A stretch of 64,000 nucleotides of DNA from Nocardioides daeguensis (GTDB lineage Bacteria > Actinomycetota > Actinomycetes > Propionibacteriales > Nocardioidaceae): positions 35,415-99,414 of the forward strand of contig NZ_JAHTKU010000016.1 of NCBI RefSeq assembly GCF_019192965.1. The letters are read 5' to 3'. The notes beneath the pieces are model-generated. The model did no database searches and had not been told where the DNA came from. It worked only from the letters and a program-made list of their open reading frames with translations. Below, one piece after another: positions 1 to 7,948 of this stretch; positions within the stretch are counted from its first letter, which is position 1; the number at the start of each line of letters is the position of its first letter. The position numbers and the translations under genes are program-made.

Positions 1-327
1 CGCGTCCAGGTCCGGGACCTCGCAGCAGACATGGTGCAGGCCGGGGCCGTGCTCGGCGAGGAACTCGGCGTAGATCGACGCCCCCCGCACCGGGCGGATC
101 AGCTCGAGCTGCAGGTCGCCGGCGTAGCTCAGCGAGATGTCGGCGGTGAAGTCCGCCGGCTCCCCGCGCAGGGTGCAGGTGTCGGGGCCGAAGTGGATGC
201 CGGGCATCCGGGTCCACCCGACGGCCCCGAACGCCGTCCCCAGCGCCCGCTCGGTGGCGTCGAGGTCCGCGGTGACCCAGGCCAGCTGGGTGACGGGGCC
301 GAACCCGGTGGTCTGCGCGTCCGCCAT
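1..327 (-). CDS. VOC (glyoxalase/bleomycin-resistance fold) protein, 3' end beyond window
   Basis: The minus-strand frame is open from an ATG at 327 to the left edge, giving 109 codons with no stop, so the C-terminus lies outside the window. The product starts MADAQTTGFGPVTQLAWVTA and reaches a GPGLHHVCCEVPDLDA segment. A hydrophobic first strand followed by an L-H-H-V strand is typical of the vicinal-oxygen-chelate fold, where the histidine is often a metal ligand. VOC proteins include lyases, dioxygenases and resistance proteins, so the substrate cannot be named. It is transcribed leftward, separately from the DUF4287 gene that ends at 366. Confidence 0.75.
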   Translation of the reverse strand, partial: MADAQTTGFGPVTQLAWVTADLDATERALGTAFGAVGWTRMPGIHFGPDTCTLRGEPADFTADISLSYAGDLQLELIRPVRGASIYAEFLAEHGPGLHHVCCEVPDLDA

Positions 328-365
328 CGGCGCTCCTCTCGGTCGCGCCCAGACTAGGCTCCTGG

Positions 366-674
366 CTAGGGCGTGGCCGCGCCGGCCGCGGGCCTCGTGG
401 CGATGCCGTCGAGCCACAGGGTGTCCGAGTCGTCGCGGTGGCTGCCGGCGGAGCCGACGTGTCGCGTGCTGATGGTCGCGCCGTTCTTCAGGACGTGGAC
501 CAGCGCCATGGCGTGGCCGCGGCCGAGGTCGTAGTCCTCCTTCAGCCAGGCGACGACGTCGTTCGCCTTCAGGTCGGGTCCCGCGAAGCCTCGATCGCGG
601 GCCTGCTCGATGAGCTGGCGCGGGGTCTGGCCGGTCCGCTTCTCGATGTTGTCGAGGTAGGCCTGGAAGGACAT
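366..674 (-). CDS. DUF4287 domain protein
   Basis: Small soluble protein of 102 residues that opens MSFQAYLDNIEKRTGQTP, the usual opening of DUF4287 proteins. Their function is unknown. The frame is open upstream to 758, but the ATG at 674 is chosen because the family begins exactly there and a GAGAGGA ribosome site lies just upstream on the minus strand. The N-terminal half looks helical (an LIEQARDRGF segment) and is followed by a DVVAWLKEDYDLGRGHAMAL segment. No membrane segment or catalytic motif is visible. Confidence 0.8.
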   Translation of the reverse strand: MSFQAYLDNIEKRTGQTPRQLIEQARDRGFAGPDLKANDVVAWLKEDYDLGRGHAMALVHVLKNGATISTRHVGSAGSHRDDSDTLWLDGIATRPAAGAATP

Positions 675-825
675 GGTCGGTTCCTCTCGTGGTGGCGCCG
701 ACCCACCGGGCGGCGTCGGTTCAGCCGTACGTCGAACCAACGGGCCCGATCTCGACATCGGGCCACCGGCCTTCTCCGCGATGAGTCCGCGATGACTTCG
801 CGGCGTCGTACCGGTCCATCCGTGC

Positions 826-1194
826 GTGGCGAGCCTCGACGACGTCCGGCCCCTGGCCGACGAGCTGGAGCGGTCCTACCCGGTCTACGTCCGCAACCGG
901 CTGAAGTTCCGCGTCGGCCGGATCGTGTACGCCGCGTTCTCGCTCGACGAGGCCGTGATGGGCTTCGCCTTCCCCAAGGAGGAGCGGGCGGCGCTGGTCG
1001 CCGGGGAGCCGCACAAGTTCCACCTGCCCGCGGAGTCGGACCTGCGCTTCGCCTGGGTGCACGCCGAGCTGGCGGCGCTCGACCCGACCGAGGCGCGCGA
1101 GCTGGTCGTCGACGCGTGGCGGATGGTGGTGCCGCAGAAGCTGTCCCGGGCCTACGACCTCACGCATCCCGAGGGGCCCGGGGCCCCTCGATGA
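826..1194 (+). CDS. MmcQ/YjbR-like protein
   Basis: A 122-residue protein with a pattern typical of the MmcQ/YjbR fold: a basic strand (LKFRVGRIVYAAFSLDE), a GFAFPKEERAAL segment, a central FAWVHAELAAL helix and an ELVVDAWRMVVPQKL helix. Members are described as DNA-binding-like, but their role is generally unknown. An in-frame TGA at 793-795 blocks longer versions, and the first usable codon after it is GTG at 826, without an obvious ribosome site. The 3' end overlaps the convergent TetR gene by 35 bp. Confidence 0.65.
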   Translation: MASLDDVRPLADELERSYPVYVRNRLKFRVGRIVYAAFSLDEAVMGFAFPKEERAALVAGEPHKFHLPAESDLRFAWVHAELAALDPTEARELVVDAWRMVVPQKLSRAYDLTHPEGPGAPR

Positions 1195-1945
1195 GCGCGG
1201 CCAGACCGTCGAGGGTGCGGGCCAGGCCGAACCGCCAGGCCCGGTCGGCGTCCCACGCGCTCCCCTGCGCCGCACCGGCGGCGGCACCGACCCGGACCGC
1301 GCGCGGGTAGGTGGCGGGGTCGAAGGCACGGGCCAGGATCGGCTGGTTGGCTGCCCACCAGTCGGCGTCGCTCATCGCGCTGTCGGTGCTCGCACGAGCG
1401 GCGTCGTGGGCGGCCCGGCAGTGCGCGTGGACGAAGCCGAGCAGGTAGGAGAGCGCAGCATCGGTGTCGACGTCGCCCAGCCCGGTGCCGTCGTACGCCG
1501 CCAGCTCGTGCTCGTACTTCGCCAGCACGCCGGGGCCGAGCGGCGGGCGGCTCAGCGCGGCGACCTCGGTCAGCCACGGGTGCGCGCGCAGGAGCTCGCG
1601 GTTGGCCTCGGCGACCCGGGTCAGCCGGCTGCGCCAGGACCGGCTGCGCCAGGCGGGGCGCGGCATCGCCAGGTAGACCGCGTCGACCATCAGGTCGAGC
1701 AGCTCGGGCTTGCCCGGGACGTAGGTGTAGAGCGACATCGCCGAGATGCCGACCCGCTCCGCCACCGCACGGGTGGTCACGGCGGCCAGGCCCCGCTCGT
1801 CGGCGAGCGCGAGGGCCGCTTCGACCAACTGCTCGACGCTGACCGAACGGCCGGGTCCCTTGCGGCGCGGGCCGGCCGACGGGTCGCCCCACAGCAGCGC
1901 CAGCGTCCGGCTCGGCTCACCGGCCCCGGTGCTCGTCGTACTCAC
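1160..1945 (-). CDS. TetR-family repressor with TetR_C-like ligand domain
   Basis: A 261-residue regulator. Residues of about 30-75 form the TetR DNA-binding domain (VEQLVEAALALADERGL, then AVTTRAVAERVGISAMSLYT with the recognition helix), followed by YVPGKPELLDLMVDAVY. The long helical C-terminal part resembles the tetracycline-repressor-like ligand domain. The GTG at 1945 is chosen because longer versions run antisense through neighbouring genes. It is divergent from the VOC gene at 2015, and a strong inverted repeat lies between them at 1967-1989. It therefore probably represses both itself and that gene in response to an unknown ligand. Confidence 0.85.
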   Translation of the reverse strand: MSTTSTGAGEPSRTLALLWGDPSAGPRRKGPGRSVSVEQLVEAALALADERGLAAVTTRAVAERVGISAMSLYTYVPGKPELLDLMVDAVYLAMPRPAWRSRSWRSRLTRVAEANRELLRAHPWLTEVAALSRPPLGPGVLAKYEHELAAYDGTGLGDVDTDAALSYLLGFVHAHCRAAHDAARASTDSAMSDADWWAANQPILARAFDPATYPRAVRVGAAAGAAQGSAWDADRAWRFGLARTLDGLAALIEGPRAPRDA

Positions 1946-1966
1946 GGGAACAGTCTGGCATGGTCG

Positions 1967-1989
1967 TACGTTGTACGCTGTACAGCGTA
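1967..1989. promoter_or_regulatory. Probable TetR operator between divergent genes
   Basis: Two dyads are superimposed. TACGTTGTAC (1967-1976) and GTACAGCGTA (1980-1989) form 10-bp arms with one mismatch around GCT. The inner 16 bp at 1974-1989 (TACGCTGTACAGCGTA) are a perfect palindrome. The site sits 22 bp from the GTG of the TetR gene and 26 bp from the ATG of the VOC gene, where it could block both promoters. Assignment to this TetR protein rests on position and symmetry. Confidence 0.7.
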
Positions 1990-2014
1990 TAGAGAAGCCC
2001 GTCCAAGGAGGACC

Positions 2015-2419
2015 ATGAACATCACCGCCACCGCCGTCTCCCTCAACGTCGCCGACGTCGAGGCGTCCGCCGCCTGGGCGCAGCGCCACCTCGGCTTCAC
2101 CGAGGCGATGTCCGCCGACGGCTTCTGCTCCCTCGAGCACCCGCAGGCCGGGATGAACCTGATCTACCTGCGCACCGGCCTCGCCAGCTTCAAGCCGGCC
2201 TCGGCCGCAGGACCGGCCGACGGGCTGCTCGTCGTGTTCACGGTCGACGACATCGACACCGAGTACGCCCGCCTTCGGGCCGAGGGCGTGGAGGTCGTGA
2301 CCCCGATCGAGACCGAGCCCTGGGGCGAGCGCTACTTCCAGATGACCGACCCGAACGGGGTGGTCTTCCAGCTCGTGCAGTGGGTGATGCCCGCGAGCCC
2401 TCAGCCGACCGCGCCGTAG
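2015..2419 (+). CDS. VOC family protein, probable TetR target
   Basis: A 134-residue single-domain protein. MNITATAVSLNVADVEASAA is the first VOC strand and helix, and a second half carries the FQMTDPNGVVFQLVQW signature strand seen in glyoxalase and bleomycin-resistance-like proteins. The ATG at 2015 has a perfect AAGGAGG site at 2006-2012. It is divergent from the TetR gene with a palindromic operator between, which suggests an inducible small-molecule or stress-response function. The substrate is unknown. Its end overlaps the converging truncated TetR gene by 19 bp. Confidence 0.8.
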   Translation: MNITATAVSLNVADVEASAAWAQRHLGFTEAMSADGFCSLEHPQAGMNLIYLRTGLASFKPASAAGPADGLLVVFTVDDIDTEYARLRAEGVEVVTPIETEPWGERYFQMTDPNGVVFQLVQWVMPASPQPTAP

Positions 2420-2964
2420 AGAAGGCGGAGGACACCTTCGGTCAGGTCGGCCAGCCCCTGCTCGATCTCGGCCTCGCCGACGGTCGCGAGGACGCGCATG
2501 CGCGCGTCGCGCAGGTCGAACACCATCTGCGCCAACGCGCGGGCGTCCACCCCTTCGGGCGCGACCCCGTCGGCCCGGTCCCGCAGGATCTTCGCCGCCA
2601 GGCCGTCCACGAACCGGCCGCGCGCCCGGTCGGCCCATTCGATCAGCGGCGGGTAGTCGAGGCTGGGGCCGGTCGTACAGGCGAGGACCGAGAGGTGTCC
2701 ACGCCAGACGCCGGCGACGAGGCGGTGGTGCTCGAGGAGCGCCGCACGGTCGACGCCCGTCGTGTCCAGCCAGCCGTAGGTGCCACCGAACTGGTCCCAC
2801 AGCTCGTCGAGGAGCGCCGCGACGACGGCCTGCTTGGTCGGGAAGTAGAAGTAGAAGGCGGTCCGGGAGACGCCCGCCGCCTTGGCGATGGCGTCGACGG
2901 TGAGCTCGTCGACCGACTTCGTGGCCAGCAGCCCTCGCGCGGCGTCGACGATCGCGTTCACCAA
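2401..2964 (-). pseudogene. TetR-family regulator, 5'-truncated by deletion
   Basis: The frame encodes a near-complete TetR protein: IVDAARGLLATKSVDELT, AIAKAAGVSRTAFYFYFPTK (intact helix-turn-helix and the family FYFYF segment), then an all-helical ligand domain ending LTEGVLRLLYGAVG. The usual 8-15 basic residues before IVDAARG are missing. The only starts are TTG at 2964 or GTG at 2961, an in-frame TAG lies at 2986-2988, and no ribosome site is present. Upstream DNA belongs to a truncated MFS gene on the other strand, so the promoter and true start were deleted. A weakly expressed, still-binding protein cannot be excluded. Confidence 0.7.
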
Positions 2965-3577
2965 CGCCGCCGCCCTGTTCGTCGGCTACGGCATGTTCTC
3001 GGTGTTCCTCGGCGCCACGTTCTTCGTGCAGGCCCCGTCGGCACTGACCGGCTACGGCTTCGACGCCTCCGTGCTGCGCACCTCGCTCGAGTTCATGCTG
3101 CCGGGCACCCTGCTGGCCATCCCGCTCGGCCCCCTCTCCGGCGGGTTGGTCGGCCGGTACGGTCCCCGCCGGGTGCTGGTCGGTGCCACCGTGCTCGGCA
3201 TCGTCGCCATGGCGGCACTGGCGCTCTTCCACGGCCACGCGGCGGAGTTCATCGTCGCCCTCGTGGCGGGCAACGCCGCCATCTCGGTGGCCTACGCCTC
3301 CATGCCGGCCCTGCTGAACCAGCACGTCGCGCCCCACGACACGGGCATCGCGAACTCCGTCAACGCGGTGATGCGCACCATCGGCGGCGCGATCGGTTCG
3401 GCCATCGTCATCACCATCCTCGCCTCCTCCTCGCACACGCTCACGACCCCTGCCGGCAGCTTCTCGGTCCCCACCGAGGCGGCGTACACCACCGTGTTCA
3501 CCCTTGGCGCGATCGCCTTCGTGCTGGCCGCACTGTCGGCCGCGTTCGGCGTACGCAAGCACCACGTCGCGCCGTGA
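2957..3577 (+). pseudogene. C-terminal half of a DHA2-type MFS drug exporter
   Basis: From FTNAAALFVGYGMFSVFLGA onward the frame reads as the last half of an EmrB/QacA-like exporter. It has transmembrane helices, a GLVGRYGPRRVLVGAT loop, ALLNQHVAPHDTGIANSVNA and the VMRTIGGAIGSAIVITILA helix, ending VRKHHVAP. About 207 residues remain, while such exporters have 450-500, so roughly the first half is gone along with any start. Codons before 2957 in this frame are antisense of the TetR gene. A TetR regulator divergent from its MFS exporter is a common arrangement, and here a deletion appears to have joined the two genes head to head. Confidence 0.8.
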
Positions 3578-3615
3578 GCGCCCCGGGCGCGTCCGTCGCG
3601 CCCGGGCCGCGTGGC

Positions 3616-4314
3616 CTAGGACAAGGCGGTGCGGACCGGGTGGGCCGGGCGCCACCGCGCCCGGAAGGCCACGCTCACCGCCCCGATCTGGGAGGTGACA
3701 CCGAGCTTCGCGAGGATCGACTTGACCTGCGTACGCACGGTGGCCTCGGAGACGACGTCGGCGTGCGCGATGTCGCTCACCGTGTCGCCGTAGATCAGGT
3801 GGGTCAGCACCTCCCGCTCCCGCTGGGTCAGGGCATCGAGCCGGGCCCGGCACTCGAGGATCTGGTGATGCTCGCGGTGGTGGAGCTCGACGAGCCGGTT
3901 GCGCTCCTCGCGCGAGAGCACCTCGCGTCCCTCGCCGATGGCGCGCAGCGCGGCGGACAGCTCGGTGAGCGTCACCGACTTCGACAGCACGGCACGCGCA
4001 CCGAGGAAGAGCCAGCCTCCCCAGCGAGCACGGTCGATCTCCGCGGTCAGGACCACCACGACCACGCCGCACCGGCCCAGGGTCCGGATCACCTCGGCGC
4101 CGTCGACGTCGCCGAGGTCCGGGTCGAGCAGGAGGACGTGGGGCCGCGAGCGTCGTACCGCCTCGACCAGGCGTGCGGGTGACGCCGCCGGCTCGGGGGG
4201 CGACATGCGCTGCACCTGGTGGCCGGCGTTCGTGAGGGCCAGGTGCAGCGTCTCGGCGAAGAGCTCGTGCCTGTCGAGCACGGTGATACGGCTCTGTTCC
4301 CGGCTCAGGGACAT
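3616..4314 (-). CDS. LuxR/NarL-type response regulator
   Basis: A 232-residue protein. The N-terminal receiver-like domain (residues ~8-125) has ITVLDRHELFAETL, the probable phospho-acceptor region HVLLLDPDLGDVDG and a KS pair in VLSKSVTL. A charged helical linker follows, then a LuxR helix-turn-helix domain (residues ~165-225: LTQREREVLTHLIYGDTVSD, ATVRTQVKSILAKLGV). The ATG at 4314 has a GGGAGG site about 6 nt upstream. No kinase is adjacent. The start overlaps a short upstream frame (4305-4361), suggesting coupled translation. Confidence 0.85.
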   Translation of the reverse strand: MSLSREQSRITVLDRHELFAETLHLALTNAGHQVQRMSPPEPAASPARLVEAVRRSRPHVLLLDPDLGDVDGAEVIRTLGRCGVVVVVLTAEIDRARWGGWLFLGARAVLSKSVTLTELSAALRAIGEGREVLSREERNRLVELHHREHHQILECRARLDALTQREREVLTHLIYGDTVSDIAHADVVSEATVRTQVKSILAKLGVTSQIGAVSVAFRARWRPAHPVRTALS

Positions 4315-4361
4315 GACGGCCTCCCGCCCATCGCGGTGACCAGGTGCGTGCTGCGAACCAT
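4305..4361 (-). CDS. 18-residue upstream leader peptide coupled to the response regulator
   Basis: ATG at 4361 follows a strong GGAGG ribosome site with 5-nt spacing. The frame encodes MVRSTHLVTAMGGRPSCP and stops at 4305-4307, so it overlaps the regulator start at 4314 by 10 nt in another frame. The leader's ribosome site is better than the regulator's own, and the regulator's GGGAGG lies inside the leader, so ribosomes ending the leader could re-initiate. The peptide matches no family known to me. Confidence 0.45.
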   Translation of the reverse strand: MVRSTHLVTAMGGRPSCP

Positions 4362-4744
4362 CGGGACCTCCTCGAGTCGGCCGATCCGGGGACCCCGGTC
4401 CGTCCGGAGTCCTCCCGTGGTCCCGCCTGCGCACGGGGCCACGAGCAGCGGGGAGGTGACGGGGCCTCGGGAGGAGGCAGGGCACGCCAGAGGACATCTC
4501 TCGTCTACTCTCAGCGGCACGGATCCGGCTCCGCCCTGTGCCACGTCGGACGCATCCAGCAGTTGCTCTCCGACGCCGGCCCCCCTACTACCGGATCACC
4601 GTCCACCGTAGGTCACCTGGCCGGCCGGCGCCGGCAATGGGCGACATCTCCGCCCGGATCGCCGGAATTTGATCCGCCGGAAGGATCCCGCCCGGCCCGA
4701 TGGCACCAGCGCTTGCGGGACAAAGGCCCGGATGTGCGGGCGGG

Positions 4745-4764
4745 AGCGCCGTCGGTCCGGCGCT
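4745..4764 (-). terminator. Hairpin directly after the response-regulator stop
   Basis: Inverted repeat AGCGCCG (4745-4751) and CGGCGCT (4758-4764) with a 6-nt loop, starting at the base next to the TGA of the regulator gene (4765-4767) on the minus strand. No U-tract follows, as is common for actinobacterial terminators. The rest of 4362-4744 has no convincing gene. Confidence 0.45.
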
Positions 4765-5421
4765 TCAGCGCCCCACGCGGCCGGTGTCGTAGGCCCACAT
4801 CGCGATCTCGACCCTGTTCCGGGCGCCGATCTTGGTCAGCAGGCTCGCGACGTGGGTCTTGGCGGTGGTCAGGCTGATGAACAGCTCGGCGGCGATCTCG
4901 GCGTTCGTGCGGCCGACGGCAACCAGCCCCAGCACCTCCTCCTCGCGTCGGGTGAGCGGCTCGACCGGCTGGGCGCGGCGTTTCGGGGAGCTCCCCGCGG
5001 CGAGGGTGGCCAGCAGCCGCCGGGTGATGTTCGGCGCGATCAGCGCGTCGCCGGCGGCGGCGGCGTGCACGGCCTGCACCAGCAGCTCCGGACCGGCGTC
5101 CTTGAGGAGGAACCCGCGGGCGCCGGCCCGCAGCGCGCCGTGCACGTACTCGTCCAGGTCGAACGTCGTGATCACGACCACCGCGATCGGGTCCGGGACG
5201 TCCCGTCCGGCGAGCAGCTCGGTCACCTCGATGCCGTCCAGGCCGGGCATCCGGATGTCGACCAGGCACACGTCGGGGCGGAGCCGACGCGCCAGCTCGA
5301 CGGCCGTCCTGCCGTCGGCGGCCTGGCCGACGACCTCGATGTCGGGCTGGTCGTCGAGGATCATGGCCAGGCCGGTGCGCACCAGGTCCTGGTCGTCGGC
5401 CACCAGCACCCGCACCGTCAT
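4765..5421 (-). CDS. NarL-type response regulator paired with the adjacent histidine kinase
   Basis: A 218-residue two-domain regulator. The receiver has acidic residues VADDQD near position 10, phospho-acceptor Asp55 in CLVDIRMPGLDG and Lys107 in GFLLKDAG. The LuxR helix-turn-helix is at about 150-212 (LTRREEEVLGLVAVGRTNAE, SLTTAKTHVASLLTKIGA). The ATG at 5421 is used because the family begins MTVRVLVADD, though an in-frame start at 5442 is possible. It lies 36 nt downstream of the kinase gene, across a tandem repeat. It probably controls the divergent permease gene or an efflux function, inferred from position. Confidence 0.88.
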   Translation of the reverse strand: MTVRVLVADDQDLVRTGLAMILDDQPDIEVVGQAADGRTAVELARRLRPDVCLVDIRMPGLDGIEVTELLAGRDVPDPIAVVVITTFDLDEYVHGALRAGARGFLLKDAGPELLVQAVHAAAAGDALIAPNITRRLLATLAAGSSPKRRAQPVEPLTRREEEVLGLVAVGRTNAEIAAELFISLTTAKTHVASLLTKIGARNRVEIAMWAYDTGRVGR

Positions 5422-5457
5422 CGGCCCACCTTCATCGCCCACCTCATCGGCCCACCC

Positions 5458-6600
5458 TCATCGGCTTGTCTCCGTCGGCAGCTCGGCGTCGACCGCCCAC
5501 CCGCCCTCGGGCGCCGGTCCGGCGTGCAGCGTGCCACCGAGCAGCTGCACGCGCTCGGTCATCCCCAGCAGCCCGAAGCCGTGGGTCGCCGGCCGCGTCG
5601 CGTCGGTCCGGCCGTCGTCGCTCACCCGCAGCCGCAACCTTCCGGCGCGCTCGGCGACCCTGATCTCCACCCGCGAGGCGTTGCGGGCATGTCGCAGCGC
5701 GTTGGTCAGCGACTCCTGCGCGATGCGGTACACCGCTGCGTCGACCTGGGGCCGCAGCCCGGCCAGGTCGCCCGACAGCTCCACGTCGACGACGGGGCCC
5801 GGGTCGCGGCGGGCGAGGGACACCAGGTCGGCGACACCCGGTCGGGGGCCGTACTCCGCCGGTGCCCCGTCGCGCAGCACTCGGACCATGGCGCGCATCT
5901 CCGCCAGGGTCCGCGAGGCCTCCCCCTCGATGACCGCGAGCGCCTCGAGGGCCGCCTCGGGTCGCTTCCGGGCCATCGTCCGGCCGGTCTGCGCCTGCAC
6001 CGCGATCGCGGAGACGTGGTGGGCGACCGAGTCGTGGAGCTCGCGGGCGAGTCCGACACGCTCCTGGTTGCGGATCTGGTCGAGCGCCCGGCGCCAGCTC
6101 TCGGCGCGGTAGCGGAACGCCGCCCCGCCGGCTGCCGCCGCCACCAGGACGGCGATGCCGCCGAGGAGCTCGGCGGCATCGGTGTCGTCGGTCGCGATGC
6201 TGACGCCCGCGGCGACCAGCACCCCCGCCAGCCCGGTCACGATCTGCCGTCCCGAGCCCCAGCGGACCAGGGCGTAGACGAGCACCAGGATGAAGCTGGT
6301 CGTGTGCAGGCCCACGCCCGGGAGCCCGGCCAGCTGGCCGGCCACCGCCAGCGCCGTACCGGTGCCGAAGCCCACCGCGACGCAGACCAACGGGTGGGTA
6401 CGGCGCCACAGCAGCACCGGCGCCAGCGCGAGCGCCACGACCGTCACCACCGGCCGCCAGGCGACGTCCTCGCGGAAGATCCCTTCGAGCAGCGCCACGA
6501 CCATCACCGCGCCGACCAGCACCCGGTCCCGCCACGCCGCTCCGGGCGGGTCGGCGGCGCGGGGCTCGTCCCACAGCGAGCGCAGGGCGGTCGTGATCAC
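5458..6600 (-). CDS. NarL-family sensor histidine kinase
   Basis: A 380-residue membrane kinase. Residues 28-165 hold several hydrophobic helices with little extracytoplasmic sequence, so it may sense a membrane signal. The HisKA_3 box is RVGLARELHDSVAHHVSAIA with phospho-His189. The ATPase domain has the N-box around SLTNALRHARNASRVEIRV and a glycine box HGFGLLGMTERV, ending LPTETSR. GTG at 6600 is the likely start. It forms an operon with the following response regulator and is divergent from the ABC permease at 6789, a common layout for systems sensing cell-envelope or drug stress. Confidence 0.88.
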   Translation of the reverse strand: MITTALRSLWDEPRAADPPGAAWRDRVLVGAVMVVALLEGIFREDVAWRPVVTVVALALAPVLLWRRTHPLVCVAVGFGTGTALAVAGQLAGLPGVGLHTTSFILVLVYALVRWGSGRQIVTGLAGVLVAAGVSIATDDTDAAELLGGIAVLVAAAAGGAAFRYRAESWRRALDQIRNQERVGLARELHDSVAHHVSAIAVQAQTGRTMARKRPEAALEALAVIEGEASRTLAEMRAMVRVLRDGAPAEYGPRPGVADLVSLARRDPGPVVDVELSGDLAGLRPQVDAAVYRIAQESLTNALRHARNASRVEIRVAERAGRLRLRVSDDGRTDATRPATHGFGLLGMTERVQLLGGTLHAGPAPEGGWAVDAELPTETSR

Positions 6601-6788
6601 GCCCCCAGCCTAGGGATCGGCGAGGCGGCGGCGATCGGCCGAAAGAACGAGACGCCGCCCCTCCCCTCGGCGGAGGCGGGGCCGGCCTCGAGGCCGATGC
6701 GGTGGCAGGCAGGTCGCGACGAGGCTTCGGTCCACGAGCACCCACGAGCACCGGCGCGCCGGCACCGATCCCGACGGAGGGCAGCACG

Positions 6789-7583
6789 ATGAGCACCCAG
6801 AGCACCACGACGACCGCGGGCCGCGCCGTGGCCCCGATCCCGACCAGCCGGATCGTCCGCGTCGAGCTGCGCAAGATGTTCGACACCCGCTCGGGCTTCT
6901 GGCTGCTCACGAGCACCGGCCTGCTCTCGGTCGTGGCGACCGCGGCCGCGATCGTCTTCGCCCCCGAGGGCACGCTGAGCTACGACACCTTCGCCACCGC
7001 GATCGGCTTCCCGATGACCCTGATCCTCCCCCTGATCGCGATCCTCGCGGTCACCAGCGAGTGGAGCCAGCGCAGCGGACTGACGACGTTCACGCTCGTC
7101 CCCGGTCGGGGGCGGGTGATCGGCGCCAAGGCGATGGCGACCGTCATCGTCGGGATCGTCTCCATGCTGGCGGCGCTCCTGATCGGAGCCGTCGGCAATG
7201 TCGTCGGCTCCGCCCTCGCCGGGGTCGACACGGTGTGGGACATCAGTCCGGCCCACGCCGCCGAGATCGTCATGGGCAACCTGGTCGGGATGGCCATCGG
7301 CTTCACGCTGGGCGTGGTGCTGCGCAGCTCCGCGGCCGCCGTCGTCGGCTACTTCGTGCTGTCCTTCGTCCTCTCCGGCATCCTGGTCCTGCTGGCCCGG
7401 GCCCGGGAGTGGTTCACCGACCTCCAGGCCTGGATCGACTGGAACCAGACGCAGGTCGCCCTGTTCGAGGGTCGGACCTCATCGGCACAGGAGTGGGCGC
7501 AGCTCGCATCGACCACGTTGATCTGGATCGTCGTCCCGCTCGTCGTCGGCCTGGCGCTGTTGCGGCGCTGCGAGGTCAAGTAG
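6789..7583 (+). CDS. ABC-2 type permease subunit without an adjacent ATPase
   Basis: A 264-residue integral membrane protein. A short cytoplasmic lead (TSRIVRVELRKMFDTRSGFW, the usual entry of ABC-2 permeases) precedes about six hydrophobic segments and an extracytoplasmic loop (WFTDLQAWIDWNQTQVALFE). The ATG at 6789 has a GGAGGG site ending 7 nt upstream. These permeases work with an ATP-binding subunit that is normally encoded directly upstream. Here only 188 bp separate it from the divergent kinase, and no Walker A motif is encoded. The ATPase may have been lost or be encoded elsewhere. Confidence 0.82.
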   Translation: MSTQSTTTTAGRAVAPIPTSRIVRVELRKMFDTRSGFWLLTSTGLLSVVATAAAIVFAPEGTLSYDTFATAIGFPMTLILPLIAILAVTSEWSQRSGLTTFTLVPGRGRVIGAKAMATVIVGIVSMLAALLIGAVGNVVGSALAGVDTVWDISPAHAAEIVMGNLVGMAIGFTLGVVLRSSAAAVVGYFVLSFVLSGILVLLARAREWFTDLQAWIDWNQTQVALFEGRTSSAQEWAQLASTTLIWIVVPLVVGLALLRRCEVK

Positions 7584-7585
7584 CT

Positions 7586-7948
7586 GGTCCACCGGTCTCC
7601 ACGGCGCGAGCCAGGCACAGCCCGGGCGTCGCCCCGCTCTGCGGCTCCGTCGCCGTCGCCGTGCCCGTCGGCGAGCCGGCCGCGAAGCTCCGCGACCTGG
7701 TCCTGGACCGGGGCCACCACCTCCGGGCTGTCCTCCCAGAGCTCGAGGAAGTCCATCTCGTCGTCCTCGGGATCGAGCATCCGGGTCAGCACGTCGATCC
7801 CGCGGCGCAGGTGCTGGCCGAGTGCCGCGAGATCACCGGGCCACACGTAGCTCCGACCGAGGACCTGCAGCAAGTAGCACGCCGCGCGGATCTGGTCGTC
7901 GTCGTCGTCCGTCCCCAGCGCCTCGGCGATCCGGGCGTCGGCGCCAGG
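7586..7948 (-). pseudogene. Start-less coding remnant downstream of dnaB
   Basis: In the same frame as dnaB and directly after its TGA, the minus strand encodes a protein-like stretch: ADARIAEALGTDDDDD, then IRAACYLLQVLGRSYVWPGD, then TRMLDPEDDEMDFLELWE, then VAPVQDQVAELRGRLADG. Composition and codon use look coding, but there is no ATG or GTG (only TTG at 7873). The downstream part runs antisense into the permease gene before stopping at 7349. I do not recognise the family. A gene truncated at both ends is the simplest reading. A TTG-started protein or readthrough of dnaB is possible but less likely. Confidence 0.45.

Noticed and set aside
2401..2964. Calling the second TetR gene intact
   Set aside because: No ATG or ribosome site, missing N-terminal arm, and an in-frame stop just upstream next to a truncated exporter favour a deletion product.
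1160..4072. Very long minus-strand open frame of 970 codons
   Set aside because: Only its last 261 codons, from the GTG at 1945, match a TetR protein; the rest is antisense to the MFS fragment and other genes and has low-complexity Arg/Gly/Ala content typical of shadow frames in G+C-rich DNA.
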